Shown here one piece after another: positions 34,778-44,872 of a DNA stretch of 64,000 bases. Position numbers and translations under genes: made by a program. How positions within the stretch are numbered: position 1 is the stretch's first letter; the number at the start of each line of letters is the position of its first letter. The notes below the pieces were generated by a model, which was not told the DNA's origin, did not search any database, and saw only the letters and a list, made by a program, of their open reading frames with translations. Source of the DNA: Roseateles violae (GTDB taxonomy: Bacteria; Pseudomonadota; Gammaproteobacteria; Burkholderiales; Burkholderiaceae_C); the NCBI RefSeq assembly GCF_030410485.1, contig NZ_JAUHHC010000001.1, positions 682,001 to 746,000 on the forward strand, in the 5' to 3' direction.

Positions 34778-36973
34778 ATGACGATGACGAATCCCTGCCC
34801 GCGGCCGCCGGCCGCCGCCTGGACGGCGCTGACGCTGCTGGGCCTGCTGACGGCCTGCGGTGGCCCCGATGTTGCCGCACCGCCGCCGCCACCCCCGCCG
34901 CCGCCGGCGCCGGTGGTCAACACCGCGCCGAACTTCCTGGCCGGCGCCATCGCCCAGACCGGCTACGACGGCAATGCCGACGATCTGCTGACCGGCGGCC
35001 TGGGCAAGACCGGCCTGCTGGCCGCCGCCGCGCCGGCCTTTGCCAACCCGCTGGCGCCGACGCCGGCCGAGCTGCGGCGCAATGCCATCTTCACCAACTA
35101 CCGGGCGGTGCTCGACTACTCGGCCGCCGGCGGCTTCGGCCGGCTCTACGGCCCCAATATCGACAATGCGGGCAACGACACGCTGGGCGAGGGCAAGATC
35201 GCCGGCACCGAGTACATCGCCGTCGCCGACGACGGCACCGGCAAGCAGAACGTCGTGCTGATGGTGCAGGTGCCCAATAGCTTCGACGCCAAGAATCCCT
35301 GCATCGTCACCGCCACCTCGTCCGGCTCGCGCGGCATCTATGGCGCGATCGGCAGCTCGGGCGACTGGGGGCTCAAGCATGGCTGCGCGGTCGCCTATGC
35401 CGACAAGGGCTCGGGCAACGGCCTGCACGACCTGATGAGCGACACGGTGATCCAGATCGACGGCACGCTGGCCAGCGCCACGGCCGCCGGCAAGAAGGCG
35501 CATTTCAAGGCCGATATCGGCGACGGCGAGCGCGCCAGCTACAACGCGGCCTTCCCGAACCGGGTCGCCTACAAGCATGCGCATTCGCAGCAGAACCCCG
35601 AGAAGGACTGGGGCCGCGACACCCTGCGCGCGGTCAAGCTGGCCTTCTATGTGCTGAACGAGAAATACGGCAATCCGATCGCGGGCGGCACAAGCAAGGA
35701 AGTCGTGCTGACCCCGGCTAACACCCTCGTCATCGCCTCCTCGATCAGCAACGGCGCCGGCGCCGCGCTGCTGGCCGCCGAGCAGGACAGCGAGGGCCTG
35801 ATCGACGGCGTCGCCGTCACCGAGCCGCAGATCCAGCCGGCCGCCAACAGCGGGCTGACGATCAAGTTCGGCGCGGACATGGTCAACAACCACAGCAAGC
35901 CGCTGGTCGACTACTTCACCTTCGCCAATGTCTACCAGCCCTGCGCCGCGCTGTCGTCCCAGGCCGACCAGTCGCTGCACGCCTTCTACTGGCCGGCCGC
36001 CTATGCCGCGGCGGCGCAGAACCGCTGCGCGGCGCTGAAGGCACGTGGCCTGCTGGCCGGCACGACCCTGGCCGCCCAGGCCGACGAGGCGCTGGCGAAG
36101 ATGAACGACTACGGCTGGAGCACGGCGACCAACTTCACGCAGATGTCGCATTTCCGCCTGGCGACGAACTCGATCGTCATGACCTATGTGAACAGCTACG
36201 GCCGCTTCAAGGTCACCGACAACGTCTGCGGCTACAGCTTCGCGAACACCAGCGCCAGCGGCGACGTGATCGCCCAGCTTCCCGCCACCCAGGCCGGCCT
36301 GTTCTCCACCGGCAACGGCGTGCCGCCCAGCGGCGGCATCAACATCGTCTGGAACGACTCGGTCGGCGGCGCCAAGCTGGACTTCCTGGCCGTCTCACCG
36401 ACCAGCGCGACGGCCGACTTCGGCCTCGACGGCGCGCTGTGCATGCGCGCGCTGGCGACCGGCAAGGACCCGGTCAGCGGCGCGACCCTGTTCGGCAATA
36501 TGAAGAGCTGGTCCGACCGCGTGCTGGCCGGCGTGGCCGAGGTGCAGGCGACGGCCAAGCTGCGCGGCCTGCCGACCATCATCGTCGCCGGCCGCAGCGA
36601 CACGCTGATCCCGGTCAACCACGCCGCGCGCGCCTACTACGGCAAGAATCAGCTCAACGAGGCGGCGACGGCCAAGACCCGCTACTACGAAGTGACGAAC
36701 GCCCAGCACTTCGACTCCTTCCTGCCGGCCGCCACCCTGCTCGGCTACGACGCCAGGTTCGTGCCACTGCACGTCTACTTCGTGCGGGCGATGGACCAGA
36801 TGTGGGCCCATCTGAAGAACGGCACGGCGCTGCCGGCCAGCCAGGTCGTGCGCACGACCCCGCGTGCCGGCGGTGCGGCACTGGCGGCGACGAACGTGCC
36901 GCCCTGGTCGGCGACGCCGGCGGCCGGCGACACCATCGGCTTTGCCGCCGGCACGCTGACGGTGCCGCAGTAA
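34778..36973 (+). CDS. D-(-)-3-hydroxybutyrate oligomer hydrolase, exported
   Basis: A 731-residue enzyme that splits short 3-hydroxybutyrate oligomers to monomers during polyhydroxybutyrate use. It carries a lipoprotein-like signal with LLTACGG (lipobox Cys near residue 27) and then a Pro-rich linker of about nine Pro residues. The serine nucleophile lies in VIASSISNGAGAALLAAEQD (in part), where the SNG arrangement is characteristic of this family in place of GxSxG. IIVAGRSDTLIPVNHAARAY probably supplies the Asp and NAQHFDSFLP the His. AAGGAG upstream supports ATG at 34778. Localisation to the outer membrane or periplasm is inferred. Confidence 0.9.
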   Translation: MTMTNPCPRPPAAAWTALTLLGLLTACGGPDVAAPPPPPPPPPAPVVNTAPNFLAGAIAQTGYDGNADDLLTGGLGKTGLLAAAAPAFANPLAPTPAELRRNAIFTNYRAVLDYSAAGGFGRLYGPNIDNAGNDTLGEGKIAGTEYIAVADDGTGKQNVVLMVQVPNSFDAKNPCIVTATSSGSRGIYGAIGSSGDWGLKHGCAVAYADKGSGNGLHDLMSDTVIQIDGTLASATAAGKKAHFKADIGDGERASYNAAFPNRVAYKHAHSQQNPEKDWGRDTLRAVKLAFYVLNEKYGNPIAGGTSKEVVLTPANTLVIASSISNGAGAALLAAEQDSEGLIDGVAVTEPQIQPAANSGLTIKFGADMVNNHSKPLVDYFTFANVYQPCAALSSQADQSLHAFYWPAAYAAAAQNRCAALKARGLLAGTTLAAQADEALAKMNDYGWSTATNFTQMSHFRLATNSIVMTYVNSYGRFKVTDNVCGYSFANTSASGDVIAQLPATQAGLFSTGNGVPPSGGINIVWNDSVGGAKLDFLAVSPTSATADFGLDGALCMRALATGKDPVSGATLFGNMKSWSDRVLAGVAEVQATAKLRGLPTIIVAGRSDTLIPVNHAARAYYGKNQLNEAATAKTRYYEVTNAQHFDSFLPAATLLGYDARFVPLHVYFVRAMDQMWAHLKNGTALPASQVVRTTPRAGGAALAATNVPPWSATPAAGDTIGFAAGTLTVPQ

Positions 36974-37062
36974 GCCCGCGTTAGCCCCCGGGCGCGGCCG
37001 GTCATGGCAAGGCCGGCCGCGCCTTGCTATGCTGGCGCGCCTCGGCAGTGGAGAAACGCGCG

Positions 37063-38046
37063 ATGAAGACCAGCAGCAGCAAGCGATTCCTGAGCACCGT
37101 GGCCGCCGCCGCGGCCATCCTGGGCCTGAACCTGGCCGCGGCACCGGCGGCCCGGGCCGCCGCGCCCCAGGTCAAGACCCAGGCGCCCGGCTACTACCGG
37201 CTGATGCTCGGCGACATCGAGGTGACGGCCTTGTCGGACGGCAGCGTCGTGCTGCCGATGGACAAGCTGCTGACCGGCGCCAAGCCGGAGCAGATTCAGC
37301 AGGCGCTGAAGAACGCCTATCTGGACGGCCAGGTGGAGACCTCGGTCAATGGCTATCTGATCAATACCGGCAGCAAGCTGGTGCTGATCGACACCGGCGC
37401 CGCCGCGTTGTTCGGCCCGACCCTGGGTCGCCTCGCCGCCAATCTGCGCGCCGCCGGCTACCAGCCCGAGCAGGTCGACGAGGTCTACATCACCCATCTG
37501 CATAGCGACCATGCCGGCGGCCTGGTGGCCGACGGCAAGCCGGCCTTCCCGAACGCCGTCGTGCGCATCGACAAGCGCGAGGCCGATCACTGGCTCAGCG
37601 CCGAGAAGATGGCGCAGGCGCCCGAGGCGGCGCGCGGCGGCTTCAAGGCGGCACAGAGCCTGCTCAAGCCCTACCAGGACGCCGGCCGGCTGAAGCCCTT
37701 CGACGGTGCGACCGAGCTGGTGCCCGGCGTGCGCGCGCTGCCCAGCTACGGCCACACGCCCGGCCACACCGTCTATATGGTCGAGAGCAAGGGCCAGAAG
37801 ATGGCCGTCTGGGGCGATCTGATGCATGTGGCGGCGGTGCAGTTCCCCGACCCGACGGTGACGATCTCCTTCGACACCGACTCGGCGTCCGCGATGCCGC
37901 AGCGCCAGCAGGCCTATGCCGACGCCGCCAAGAACGGCTATCTGGTCGCCGTCGCCCACATCAGCTTCCCCGGCCTCGGCCGCCTGCGCGCCGATGGCAA
38001 GGGCGGCTATGTGTGGGTGCCGCTGAACTACAGCAGCAAGCCCTAG
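37063..38046 (+). CDS. Exported metallo-beta-lactamase-fold hydrolase
   Basis: A 327-residue periplasmic protein with a clear Sec signal ending near ARAAA (about residue 33). The metal motif is THLHSDHAGG, with further ligands in YGHTPGHT, WGDLMHV and VAVAHISFPG. VNGYLINTGSKLVLIDTGA is the first family motif. The overall plan matches lactonase-like (AttM/AiiA-type) and other MBL-fold hydrolases rather than true beta-lactamases; the substrate is unknown. A hairpin element lies 3 nt after the stop codon. Confidence 0.9.
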   Translation: MKTSSSKRFLSTVAAAAAILGLNLAAAPAARAAAPQVKTQAPGYYRLMLGDIEVTALSDGSVVLPMDKLLTGAKPEQIQQALKNAYLDGQVETSVNGYLINTGSKLVLIDTGAAALFGPTLGRLAANLRAAGYQPEQVDEVYITHLHSDHAGGLVADGKPAFPNAVVRIDKREADHWLSAEKMAQAPEAARGGFKAAQSLLKPYQDAGRLKPFDGATELVPGVRALPSYGHTPGHTVYMVESKGQKMAVWGDLMHVAAVQFPDPTVTISFDTDSASAMPQRQQAYADAAKNGYLVAVAHISFPGLGRLRADGKGGYVWVPLNYSSKP

Positions 38047-38048
38047 CA

Positions 38049-38115
38049 GGCTGTTGAAAAACCGCTGCGGCGACCCGCTGCGTCGAGGCCGTCCTCGCTA
38101 CGTTTTTCAGCAGCC
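38049..38115. repeat. Inverted-repeat element with long arms
   Basis: Arms GGCTGTTGAAAAAC (38049-38062) and GTTTTTCAGCAGCC (38102-38115) pair over 14 bp with a single G-U. The 39-nt interior contains CGAGG/CCTCG. Sequences beginning GGCTGTTGAAAAA are frequent at the ends of small palindromic or transposon-derived intergenic elements in proteobacteria. It sits 3 nt after the metallo-hydrolase stop codon, where it could also act as a two-way terminator because each strand has a T-rich arm. Confidence 0.65.
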
Positions 38116-38133
38116 CGCCAGGCGCCCGCCTCC

Positions 38134-38322
38134 CTAATGCGCCGGCGCCGGTCCGGCGTCGAAGTCGATCAGCAGGCTGGCCAGTTCCAGCGCCCGCCAC
38201 AGATGCGCGGGCATCTGCATGATCTTCTCGGGCGTCTTGGCGCGCGCGGTCCAGGCATGGATCTCGGCATGCTGATCGGGGGTCAGCAGCTTCAGCGACA
38301 GCATCTCGTCGAGCGTCTGCAT
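38134..38322 (-). CDS. Small protein of unknown function, 62 residues
   Basis: A small predicted cytosolic, mostly helical protein: MQTLDEMLSLKLLTPDQHAE opens it, followed by EKIMQMPAHLWRALELASLL. AGGAGG lies about 6-8 nt upstream of ATG, a strong ribosome site that supports it as a real gene. No family is recognised. It is separated from the metallo-hydrolase by the inverted-repeat element and converges on that gene. Confidence 0.65.
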   Translation of the reverse strand: MQTLDEMLSLKLLTPDQHAEIHAWTARAKTPEKIMQMPAHLWRALELASLLIDFDAGPAPAH

Positions 38323-38460
38323 GGGGCGTCCTCCTGGCGCGTCGCGCCGTCGTCACCCCGACTGTCTCACGAACCAGGCAGCCGGTCGCTACGCGCAATG
38401 GCGTAGACCGTGTCATCGGTCTCGCATCGGCGCGCCAGCCGCCGGCTGCGTCGCGGCGCG

Positions 38461-38736
38461 CTAGCGCTTCAGCAGCGAAGCGATCACCGGGCCGGCCTCG
38501 GCGTCGTCGAGGCAGGGCGTGACCTGGATCGTCAGCACATCGGCCCATTGGGCCCGGTACAGATACATCGCCTTGCCGTCGTCCGATTCGGCGACGGCAA
38601 AGCCCTGGCCGCTCATGCCGTGCCAGCGGCCCAGCAGCTTGACGCCCGGCGGCGGGGCGCCACCGGTCTCCAGGAATCTGCTCGCGCTCGCGGTGAACGT
38701 GTCTTGCGGAATGGTCCAGCTGATCAGGTACTTCAT
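38461..38736 (-). CDS. DUF3303 family protein
   Basis: A 91-residue protein, fitting the dimeric ferredoxin-like DUF3303 family: KYLISWTIPQDTFTASASRFLE (in part), VKLLGRWHGMSGQGFAVAES (in part) and MYLYRAQWADVLTIQVTPCL (in part). The family has no established function. ATG at 38736 begins the conserved part; an upstream ATG at 38751 is possible. It stands alone between the small helical protein and a non-coding stretch. Confidence 0.8.
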   Translation of the reverse strand: MKYLISWTIPQDTFTASASRFLETGGAPPPGVKLLGRWHGMSGQGFAVAESDDGKAMYLYRAQWADVLTIQVTPCLDDAEAGPVIASLLKR

Positions 38737-38751
38737 CGTGGATGCCTCCAC

Positions 38752-38878
38752 AGCTCTTCGTCGACGAGCCGCCGCGGCATGGCCCCTGGGCCCGCAGCGG
38801 CCCGGGCCTTCGGCCCAGCAAGGAAGGGCTACGCTACGCCGACCCGATCGAGGTCGGAACCCCCATGTTCCACCGCCC
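38752..38878. other. Non-coding stretch with short hairpins
   Basis: A 127-nt gap between the DUF3303 gene and the PQQ sugar dehydrogenase. It contains GGGCC/GGCCC with loop TTC (38804-38816) and GGAAC/GTTCC (38856-38860 with 38867-38871). The reading frames in it are not convincing as genes. It may hold the terminator of the minus-strand sugar dehydrogenase gene and the DUF3303 promoter. Confidence 0.4.
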
Positions 38879-39982
38879 TCAGGGCTTCACCCGCAGCACG
38901 CGGCCGGCCGTTTCAAGCACCAGATAGAGCAGGCCGTCCGGGCCCTCGCGCACATCGCGCAGGCGGCCGGTATCGGGGAAGAGGCGCTCCTGCTCGACGA
39001 TCTTGTTGTCGGCATCGAGCTTGACCCGCTCCACATGGCCGAACTTCAGCGAGCCGATGAAGAAGCTGCCCTGCCAGGCGGCGCCGTAGCGCGCGCTCTT
39101 CAGCCGCACCAGGCCCGAGGGCGCGATCGAGGGCACCCATTTGACGAGGGGCTGCTCCATGCCTTCCCGGGCCGTGATGCCTTCGCCGATCTTGCCGCCG
39201 CCGTAGTTCTCGCCATAGGTGATGACGGGCCAGCCGTAGTTCAGCCTGGGGCGGATCAGGTTCAGCTCGTCGCCGCCCTGCGGGCCATGCTCGTGCTCCC
39301 ACAGCCGCCCCTGGGCATCGACCGTCAGGCCCTGCGGATTGCGGTGGCCCAGGCTCCAGATCTCGGGCAGGGCGCCGGGCGTGTTCACGAAGGGATTGTC
39401 GGCCGGCACGCTGCCGTCCTTGGCGATGCGCACCAGCTTGCCGAGGTGGTTGTCCAGCGTCTGCGCGCGCTGCATGCTGAAGTAGCGCTCGCCCAGGCTC
39501 AGCACCAGCCTGCCGTCGGGCATCTCGGCGATGCGGCAGCCGAAGTGCAGGCGGCTGTCGAGCTTGGGCTGCTGGCGGAAGATCACCTTCACATCGCCGA
39601 GCTTGGTGGCGTCCTCGCTCAGCCGGGCGCTGGCCAGGGCCGTGCCATTGCTCTTGCCGTCGGCGCCGGCCTCGGCAAAGCAGAGATAGATGGTGCGGTT
39701 GCGCGCGAAGTCACTGTCCGGCTGGACGTCCAGCAGGCCGCCCTGGCCGGTCGCCTCGATGGCCGGCAAGCCCTGGATGGGCGCGCTGGGCCTGCCGCCG
39801 GGCTGGGCTGTGCGCAACTGGCCGTCGCGCTCGGTGATCAGCAGCTGGCCGCCCGGCAGGAAGGCCAGCGCCCAGGGCGTCTTCAGGCCTTCGACGATGG
39901 TTTCCAGCCGCGAGGACTGGGCCTGGGCCAGGCTGCTGACCAGGGCCATGGCAATGGCGAGGGAAAGGATGCGCTTGTTCAT
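38879..39982 (-). CDS. PQQ-dependent sugar dehydrogenase (soluble aldose dehydrogenase type)
   Basis: A 367-residue periplasmic beta-propeller enzyme that oxidises aldose sugars with PQQ. A Sec signal ends at LAQAQ near residue 22. GLKTPWALAFLPGGQLLITER, GGLLDVQPDSDFARN, LHFGCRIAEMPDGRLVLSLGERY (in part), WSLGHRNPQGL and WEHEHGPQGGDELNLI are the family motifs, the last two around the PQQ and calcium sites. It resembles E. coli YliI. PQQ synthesis genes are not in the window, so the cofactor may be made elsewhere or taken up. Confidence 0.93.
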   Translation of the reverse strand: MNKRILSLAIAMALVSSLAQAQSSRLETIVEGLKTPWALAFLPGGQLLITERDGQLRTAQPGGRPSAPIQGLPAIEATGQGGLLDVQPDSDFARNRTIYLCFAEAGADGKSNGTALASARLSEDATKLGDVKVIFRQQPKLDSRLHFGCRIAEMPDGRLVLSLGERYFSMQRAQTLDNHLGKLVRIAKDGSVPADNPFVNTPGALPEIWSLGHRNPQGLTVDAQGRLWEHEHGPQGGDELNLIRPRLNYGWPVITYGENYGGGKIGEGITAREGMEQPLVKWVPSIAPSGLVRLKSARYGAAWQGSFFIGSLKFGHVERVKLDADNKIVEQERLFPDTGRLRDVREGPDGLLYLVLETAGRVLRVKP

Positions 39983-40077
39983 GGGAGCTTGAAGATGAGG
40001 CCGCATCATCGCAGCCCGCCGTCCTCAGGGCTGGGGAGGGCGCCCCGGCCGGCTTGGTGTTGCCGGTCGCCGCGGCC

Positions 40078-41724
<1,647 letters not shown>

Positions 41725-41826
41725 GGTGAGGGCTTGGGCGGGAAGGCGCCGGATTATCGCAGGGGGCAGCCCGCATCCGGCATGAGCCTCCCGGTCCATA
41801 ATCGCGCCCTCCAGCCACCGCCCGCA

Positions 41827-42240
41827 ATGCCGTTACCGCCATCACCGCCCATGGAGCGCCGCGTCTTCTACATCAGCCGTTCGCTGGCGACGCCGGAGCA
41901 AACCGAGCAGATCCTCGTCGGCGCCCGGCTGCGCAATCAGCGCTCCGGGGTGTCAGGGGCGCTGCTGTTCACCGGGGGGCATTTCGCCCAGCTCCTGGAA
42001 GGCTCGCCGCAGGCGCTGGCGACGACGATGGCCGTGATCGAGGCGGACCCCCGGCATGAGGCGCTGACCCGTCTGATCGAGAGCGATATCGAGCAGCGCC
42101 GCTTCGCCGACTGGACCATGGCCTATATGGAGTCGCCGGGCGCCGATGAGCTGATCGAGCAGCTGCTGGCCTCCCCGGCGATCAGCACCGAGCGGGCCGA
42201 GCGCATCCTGACGCTGATGCTCGAAACCTCGCCGCGCTGA
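41827..42240 (+). CDS. BLUF domain blue-light sensor, single domain
   Basis: A 137-residue flavin photoreceptor. BLUF core residues are visible: RVFYISRSLAT with the light-sensing Tyr, LVGARLRNQRSGVSGALLF with Arg and Asn, and GGHFAQLLEGSPQAL with the Gln that switches hydrogen bonding. RFADWTMAYME follows at the usual place, and a helical cap ends the protein. ATG at 41851 is an alternative start that removes eight residues. A CATAAT sequence at 41797-41802 is a possible -10 box. As a short BLUF protein it must act on a partner; the convergent response-regulator gene 14 nt away is one candidate. Confidence 0.93.
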   Translation: MPLPPSPPMERRVFYISRSLATPEQTEQILVGARLRNQRSGVSGALLFTGGHFAQLLEGSPQALATTMAVIEADPRHEALTRLIESDIEQRRFADWTMAYMESPGADELIEQLLASPAISTERAERILTLMLETSPR

Positions 42241-42254
42241 GCCGGGCGGCGTCC

Positions 42255-42953
42255 TCAGCCGCGGCTCAGGGGGGCGCGAAACTCGTAGCCGATCCGCGCC
42301 ACCGCGTGCACCGGCACCACCGGCTGCCCCGCCTGCTCGATGCGCTTGCGCAGGCGATAGACGGTGGCGTGCAGGGCATTGTCCATGGCGGAGGCGCCCG
42401 GCCCCCAGAGCGATTCGACCAGCGTCCTGCGGTCGGTCCGGCGATCTTTCGCCGTGGCGAGGCAGCCCATGATCACCATATCGCTCTCGCTCAGCGGAAT
42501 GCGGGTGCCGTCGGGCGCTTGCAGCACCGCCTCCGCGTCCAGCAGGCGCCAGCCCTGCAGCGCCTGCGCTGGGGCAGGCTGCCGCTGCAAGCGGCGCCGC
42601 ACGGCCGCGACGGCGGCGGCCAGATGGGGGGCGGGGGCGGCCCGGTCCAGCACCATGTCCGCCCCGGCTTCGAGCGCCGGCACGAAGGCGTCTTCGCTCC
42701 CGTCAGACAGGGCGATCACGCCGGCTGGGCAGCGCTTGCGGATCAGCCGGACCAGGTCGATGCCCTGCACGCCACGCTGAGCCAGCTCGACCAGATAGAA
42801 CCCGAATCCGAAGGGGTCGGGGGACAGCAGGAAATCGTCGCTGTCCTCGAACAGCGCGCATTCGCTGCCGAGCGCCAAGTGGCCTGCGCCGTTCCCTATC
42901 CATGCCATCGCGTCCGGCCCGGACCGCGGCGCTGCTCTAGTCGTGATGCTCAT
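42255..42953 (-). CDS. Response regulator with degenerate receiver and winged-helix DNA-binding domain
   Basis: A 232-residue protein with OmpR-like layout. The C-terminal domain (residues ~140-230) reads RIPLSESDMVIMGCL, RTLVESLWGPGASAMDNALHATVYRLRKRIE (in part) and IGYEFRAP, a clear trans_reg_C winged helix. The N-terminal part aligns with a receiver: FYLVELAQRGVQGIDLVRLI where LVLLDLxLPGxDG is expected, then AGVIALSDG and LEAGADMVLDRAAP. The phospho-acceptor Asp appears as Glu, the N-terminal acidic pair is not seen and the conserved Lys is missing. It is therefore probably not phosphorylated and may act through protein contact or be constitutively active. No histidine kinase gene is adjacent. 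Confidence 0.82.
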   Translation of the reverse strand: MSITTRAAPRSGPDAMAWIGNGAGHLALGSECALFEDSDDFLLSPDPFGFGFYLVELAQRGVQGIDLVRLIRKRCPAGVIALSDGSEDAFVPALEAGADMVLDRAAPAPHLAAAVAAVRRRLQRQPAPAQALQGWRLLDAEAVLQAPDGTRIPLSESDMVIMGCLATAKDRRTDRRTLVESLWGPGASAMDNALHATVYRLRKRIEQAGQPVVPVHAVARIGYEFRAPLSRG

Positions 42954-43081
42954 CGGACATGGGGAGGCCAAGACTCGTCTGACAGTTGTGACGCAGGATT
43001 ATTTGTAATTTCAACGCAGTGAGGCGTCATGGCCTTAGGACTTCGACGGCTTTGGCTGAGTTCCGTGGTGAATTTCACATC

Positions 43082-43117
43082 CATCATATCTGACGTAACA
43101 ATTCGTCAGATATGATG
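43082..43117. promoter_or_regulatory. Perfect 14-bp inverted repeat upstream of the chemoreceptor gene
   Basis: CATCATATCTGACG (43082-43095) and CGTCAGATATGATG (43104-43117) are exact reverse complements with the 8-nt spacer TAACAATT. It is AT-rich against a very GC-rich background and ends 47 nt before the chemoreceptor start codon. Related words CGTCTGA at 42976 and CGTCTG at about 43125 lie on either side. This fits an operator for a dimeric regulator, or a hairpin in the 5' leader. Confidence 0.65.
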
Positions 43118-43164
43118 CAAGAATCGTCTGCGACCCCAGATTCGTCCCTTTCTCCGGCACACAC

Positions 43165-44745
43165 ATGAGCTTCAAGAACTTCACGGTGAGAAATCAACTG
43201 ATCGCCGCCTTTGGCGGGCTCGCAGCGCTGATGCTTTGCGTGACCGTGCTCTCGCTGGCCTACCTGGCGGAGGCCAACGAGCGATTCACTGGCTATGTCG
43301 ACGGGATCAATGCCCGCGCCAACCTGGCCGCGCATCTGCGCACCGCGGTCGACCGCCGCGCGATCGCCGCCCGCAATCTGGTGCTGGTCACCGCGCCCGC
43401 CGAGCTCGACAAGGAGAAGGCAGCCGTGGTGGCGGCGCATCAAGATGTCCAGCAGGCGCTGAGCGACTTGAACCGCATGATGGCCGAGCAGCCGGGCGTC
43501 AGCGAGGCCGCCCGTCGCCTGGTGGCCGAGTTGGGCAAGGTCGAGCGCGCCTATGGCCCGGTCGCCCTGCAGATCGTCGATCTGGCGCTGGCCCAGCGGC
43601 AGGAAGAGGCGATCAGGAAGATGAACGAAGAGTGCCGCCCGCTGCTTGCCGCGCTGGTCAAGGCCAGCGAGGACTTCAGCCGCTACACCGACGGCCGTGC
43701 GCGGGAGCTGACGGCCGAGGCGGCCGCTCAGTACGCTGCCCAGCGCCGCTGGCTGCTCGCCGCCTGTCTGCTGACCTTCGCGGCCGCCGCGCTGGGCGGG
43801 CTGATCATCACGCGCGGCATCTCCCGCGCCTTGGGCGCCGAACCGACGGAGTTGCGCGTCTTTGCACGGCGTGTCGCCGACGGTGACCTGCGGCCGATTG
43901 CCAGCGCCGAACATGCGCCGGCCGGCAGCGTGCTCGCCTCGCTGGCGGCCATGCGCGCGAGCCTGGCCGAGCTGGTCGGGCAGGTGCGCCTCGCCTCCGA
44001 GTCGATCGCCTCCGGCTCGGTGCAGATCGCCATGGGGAACCAGGATCTGCACCGGCGCACCGAGCAGCAGGCCGGCAGCCTGCTGCAGACGGCAGCGTCG
44101 ATGGAGCAACTGACCAGCACCGTCAGCAATAACGCGGGCACCGCCAAGGAGGCGCACCAGCTCGCCGCGCGGGCCGCGCTGACGGCGACCGAGGGCGGGG
44201 CGTCGATGGGCCAGGTCGTCCTCGCCATGCAGGGCATCGCGAGCTCCTCGAAAAAGATCGCCGACATCATCGGCGTCATTGACGGCATCGCCTTCCAGAC
44301 CAATATCCTGGCGCTCAATGCGGCCGTGGAGGCGGCCCGGGCCGGCGACCAGGGCCGGGGCTTTGCGGTGGTGGCCAGCGAGGTGCGTTCGCTGGCGCAG
44401 CGCTCGGCCAGCGCGGCGCGGGAGATCAAGGCCCTGATCAGCGACAGCGTCGAGCGCGTGGAGGGTGGCGCCCGCCAGGTCGATGACGCCGGGAAATCGA
44501 TGGAGCTGATCGTGGCGCAGATCCGGCATGTCAGCGATTTCATCGAACAGATCTCGCGGGCGACGGCCGAGCAGGCCGAGGGCGTGGCCCAGGTCGGGCA
44601 GGCGGTGAGCGCGCTTGACCGGGTTACCCAGCAGAACGCGGCCCTGGTCGAGCAGAGCACCGCCGCCTCCGCCAGCCTGCAGAATCAGGCGAGCTGGCTG
44701 GCTCAGGCGGTCAATGTCTTCAAGCTCCAGGGCGCGGCCGAGTGA
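43165..44745 (+). CDS. Methyl-accepting chemotaxis protein
   Basis: A 526-residue inner-membrane chemoreceptor. The first membrane segment is at residues ~10-35 ([20 protein letters not shown]), followed by a periplasmic four-helix-type sensor domain (~35-190), a second membrane segment near [19 protein letters not shown], a HAMP linker, and the cytoplasmic coiled coil. The tip reads [20 protein letters not shown] and [19 protein letters not shown], the CheA/CheW contact site. There is no C-terminal pentapeptide for CheR. The sensed signal is unknown; the sensor domain resembles the 4HB_MCP type. Confidence 0.93.
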   Translation: MSFKNFTVRNQLIAAFGGLAALMLCVTVLSLAYLAEANERFTGYVDGINARANLAAHLRTAVDRRAIAARNLVLVTAPAELDKEKAAVVAAHQDVQQALSDLNRMMAEQPGVSEAARRLVAELGKVERAYGPVALQIVDLALAQRQEEAIRKMNEECRPLLAALVKASEDFSRYTDGRARELTAEAAAQYAAQRRWLLAACLLTFAAAALGGLIITRGISRALGAEPTELRVFARRVADGDLRPIASAEHAPAGSVLASLAAMRASLAELVGQVRLASESIASGSVQIAMGNQDLHRRTEQQAGSLLQTAASMEQLTSTVSNNAGTAKEAHQLAARAALTATEGGASMGQVVLAMQGIASSSKKIADIIGVIDGIAFQTNILALNAAVEAARAGDQGRGFAVVASEVRSLAQRSASAAREIKALISDSVERVEGGARQVDDAGKSMELIVAQIRHVSDFIEQISRATAEQAEGVAQVGQAVSALDRVTQQNAALVEQSTAASASLQNQASWLAQAVNVFKLQGAAE

Positions 44746-44872
44746 CTTGCCCGGGGCGTCTTTGCTGAGCGCTGCCCCGCCTCACCGATCAGCCGCTCCA
44801 GATACGCGAGCGCCTCGCGCGCCGAGCCTGGTGATCGCGCTGTGGTCGAATGGTGCTCGAAAGGAGATCCCC

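Noticed and set aside
38742-38927. Small plus-strand frame in the gap before the sugar dehydrogenase
   Set aside because: No ribosome site, no recognised family, and it overlaps the 3' end of a well-supported gene.
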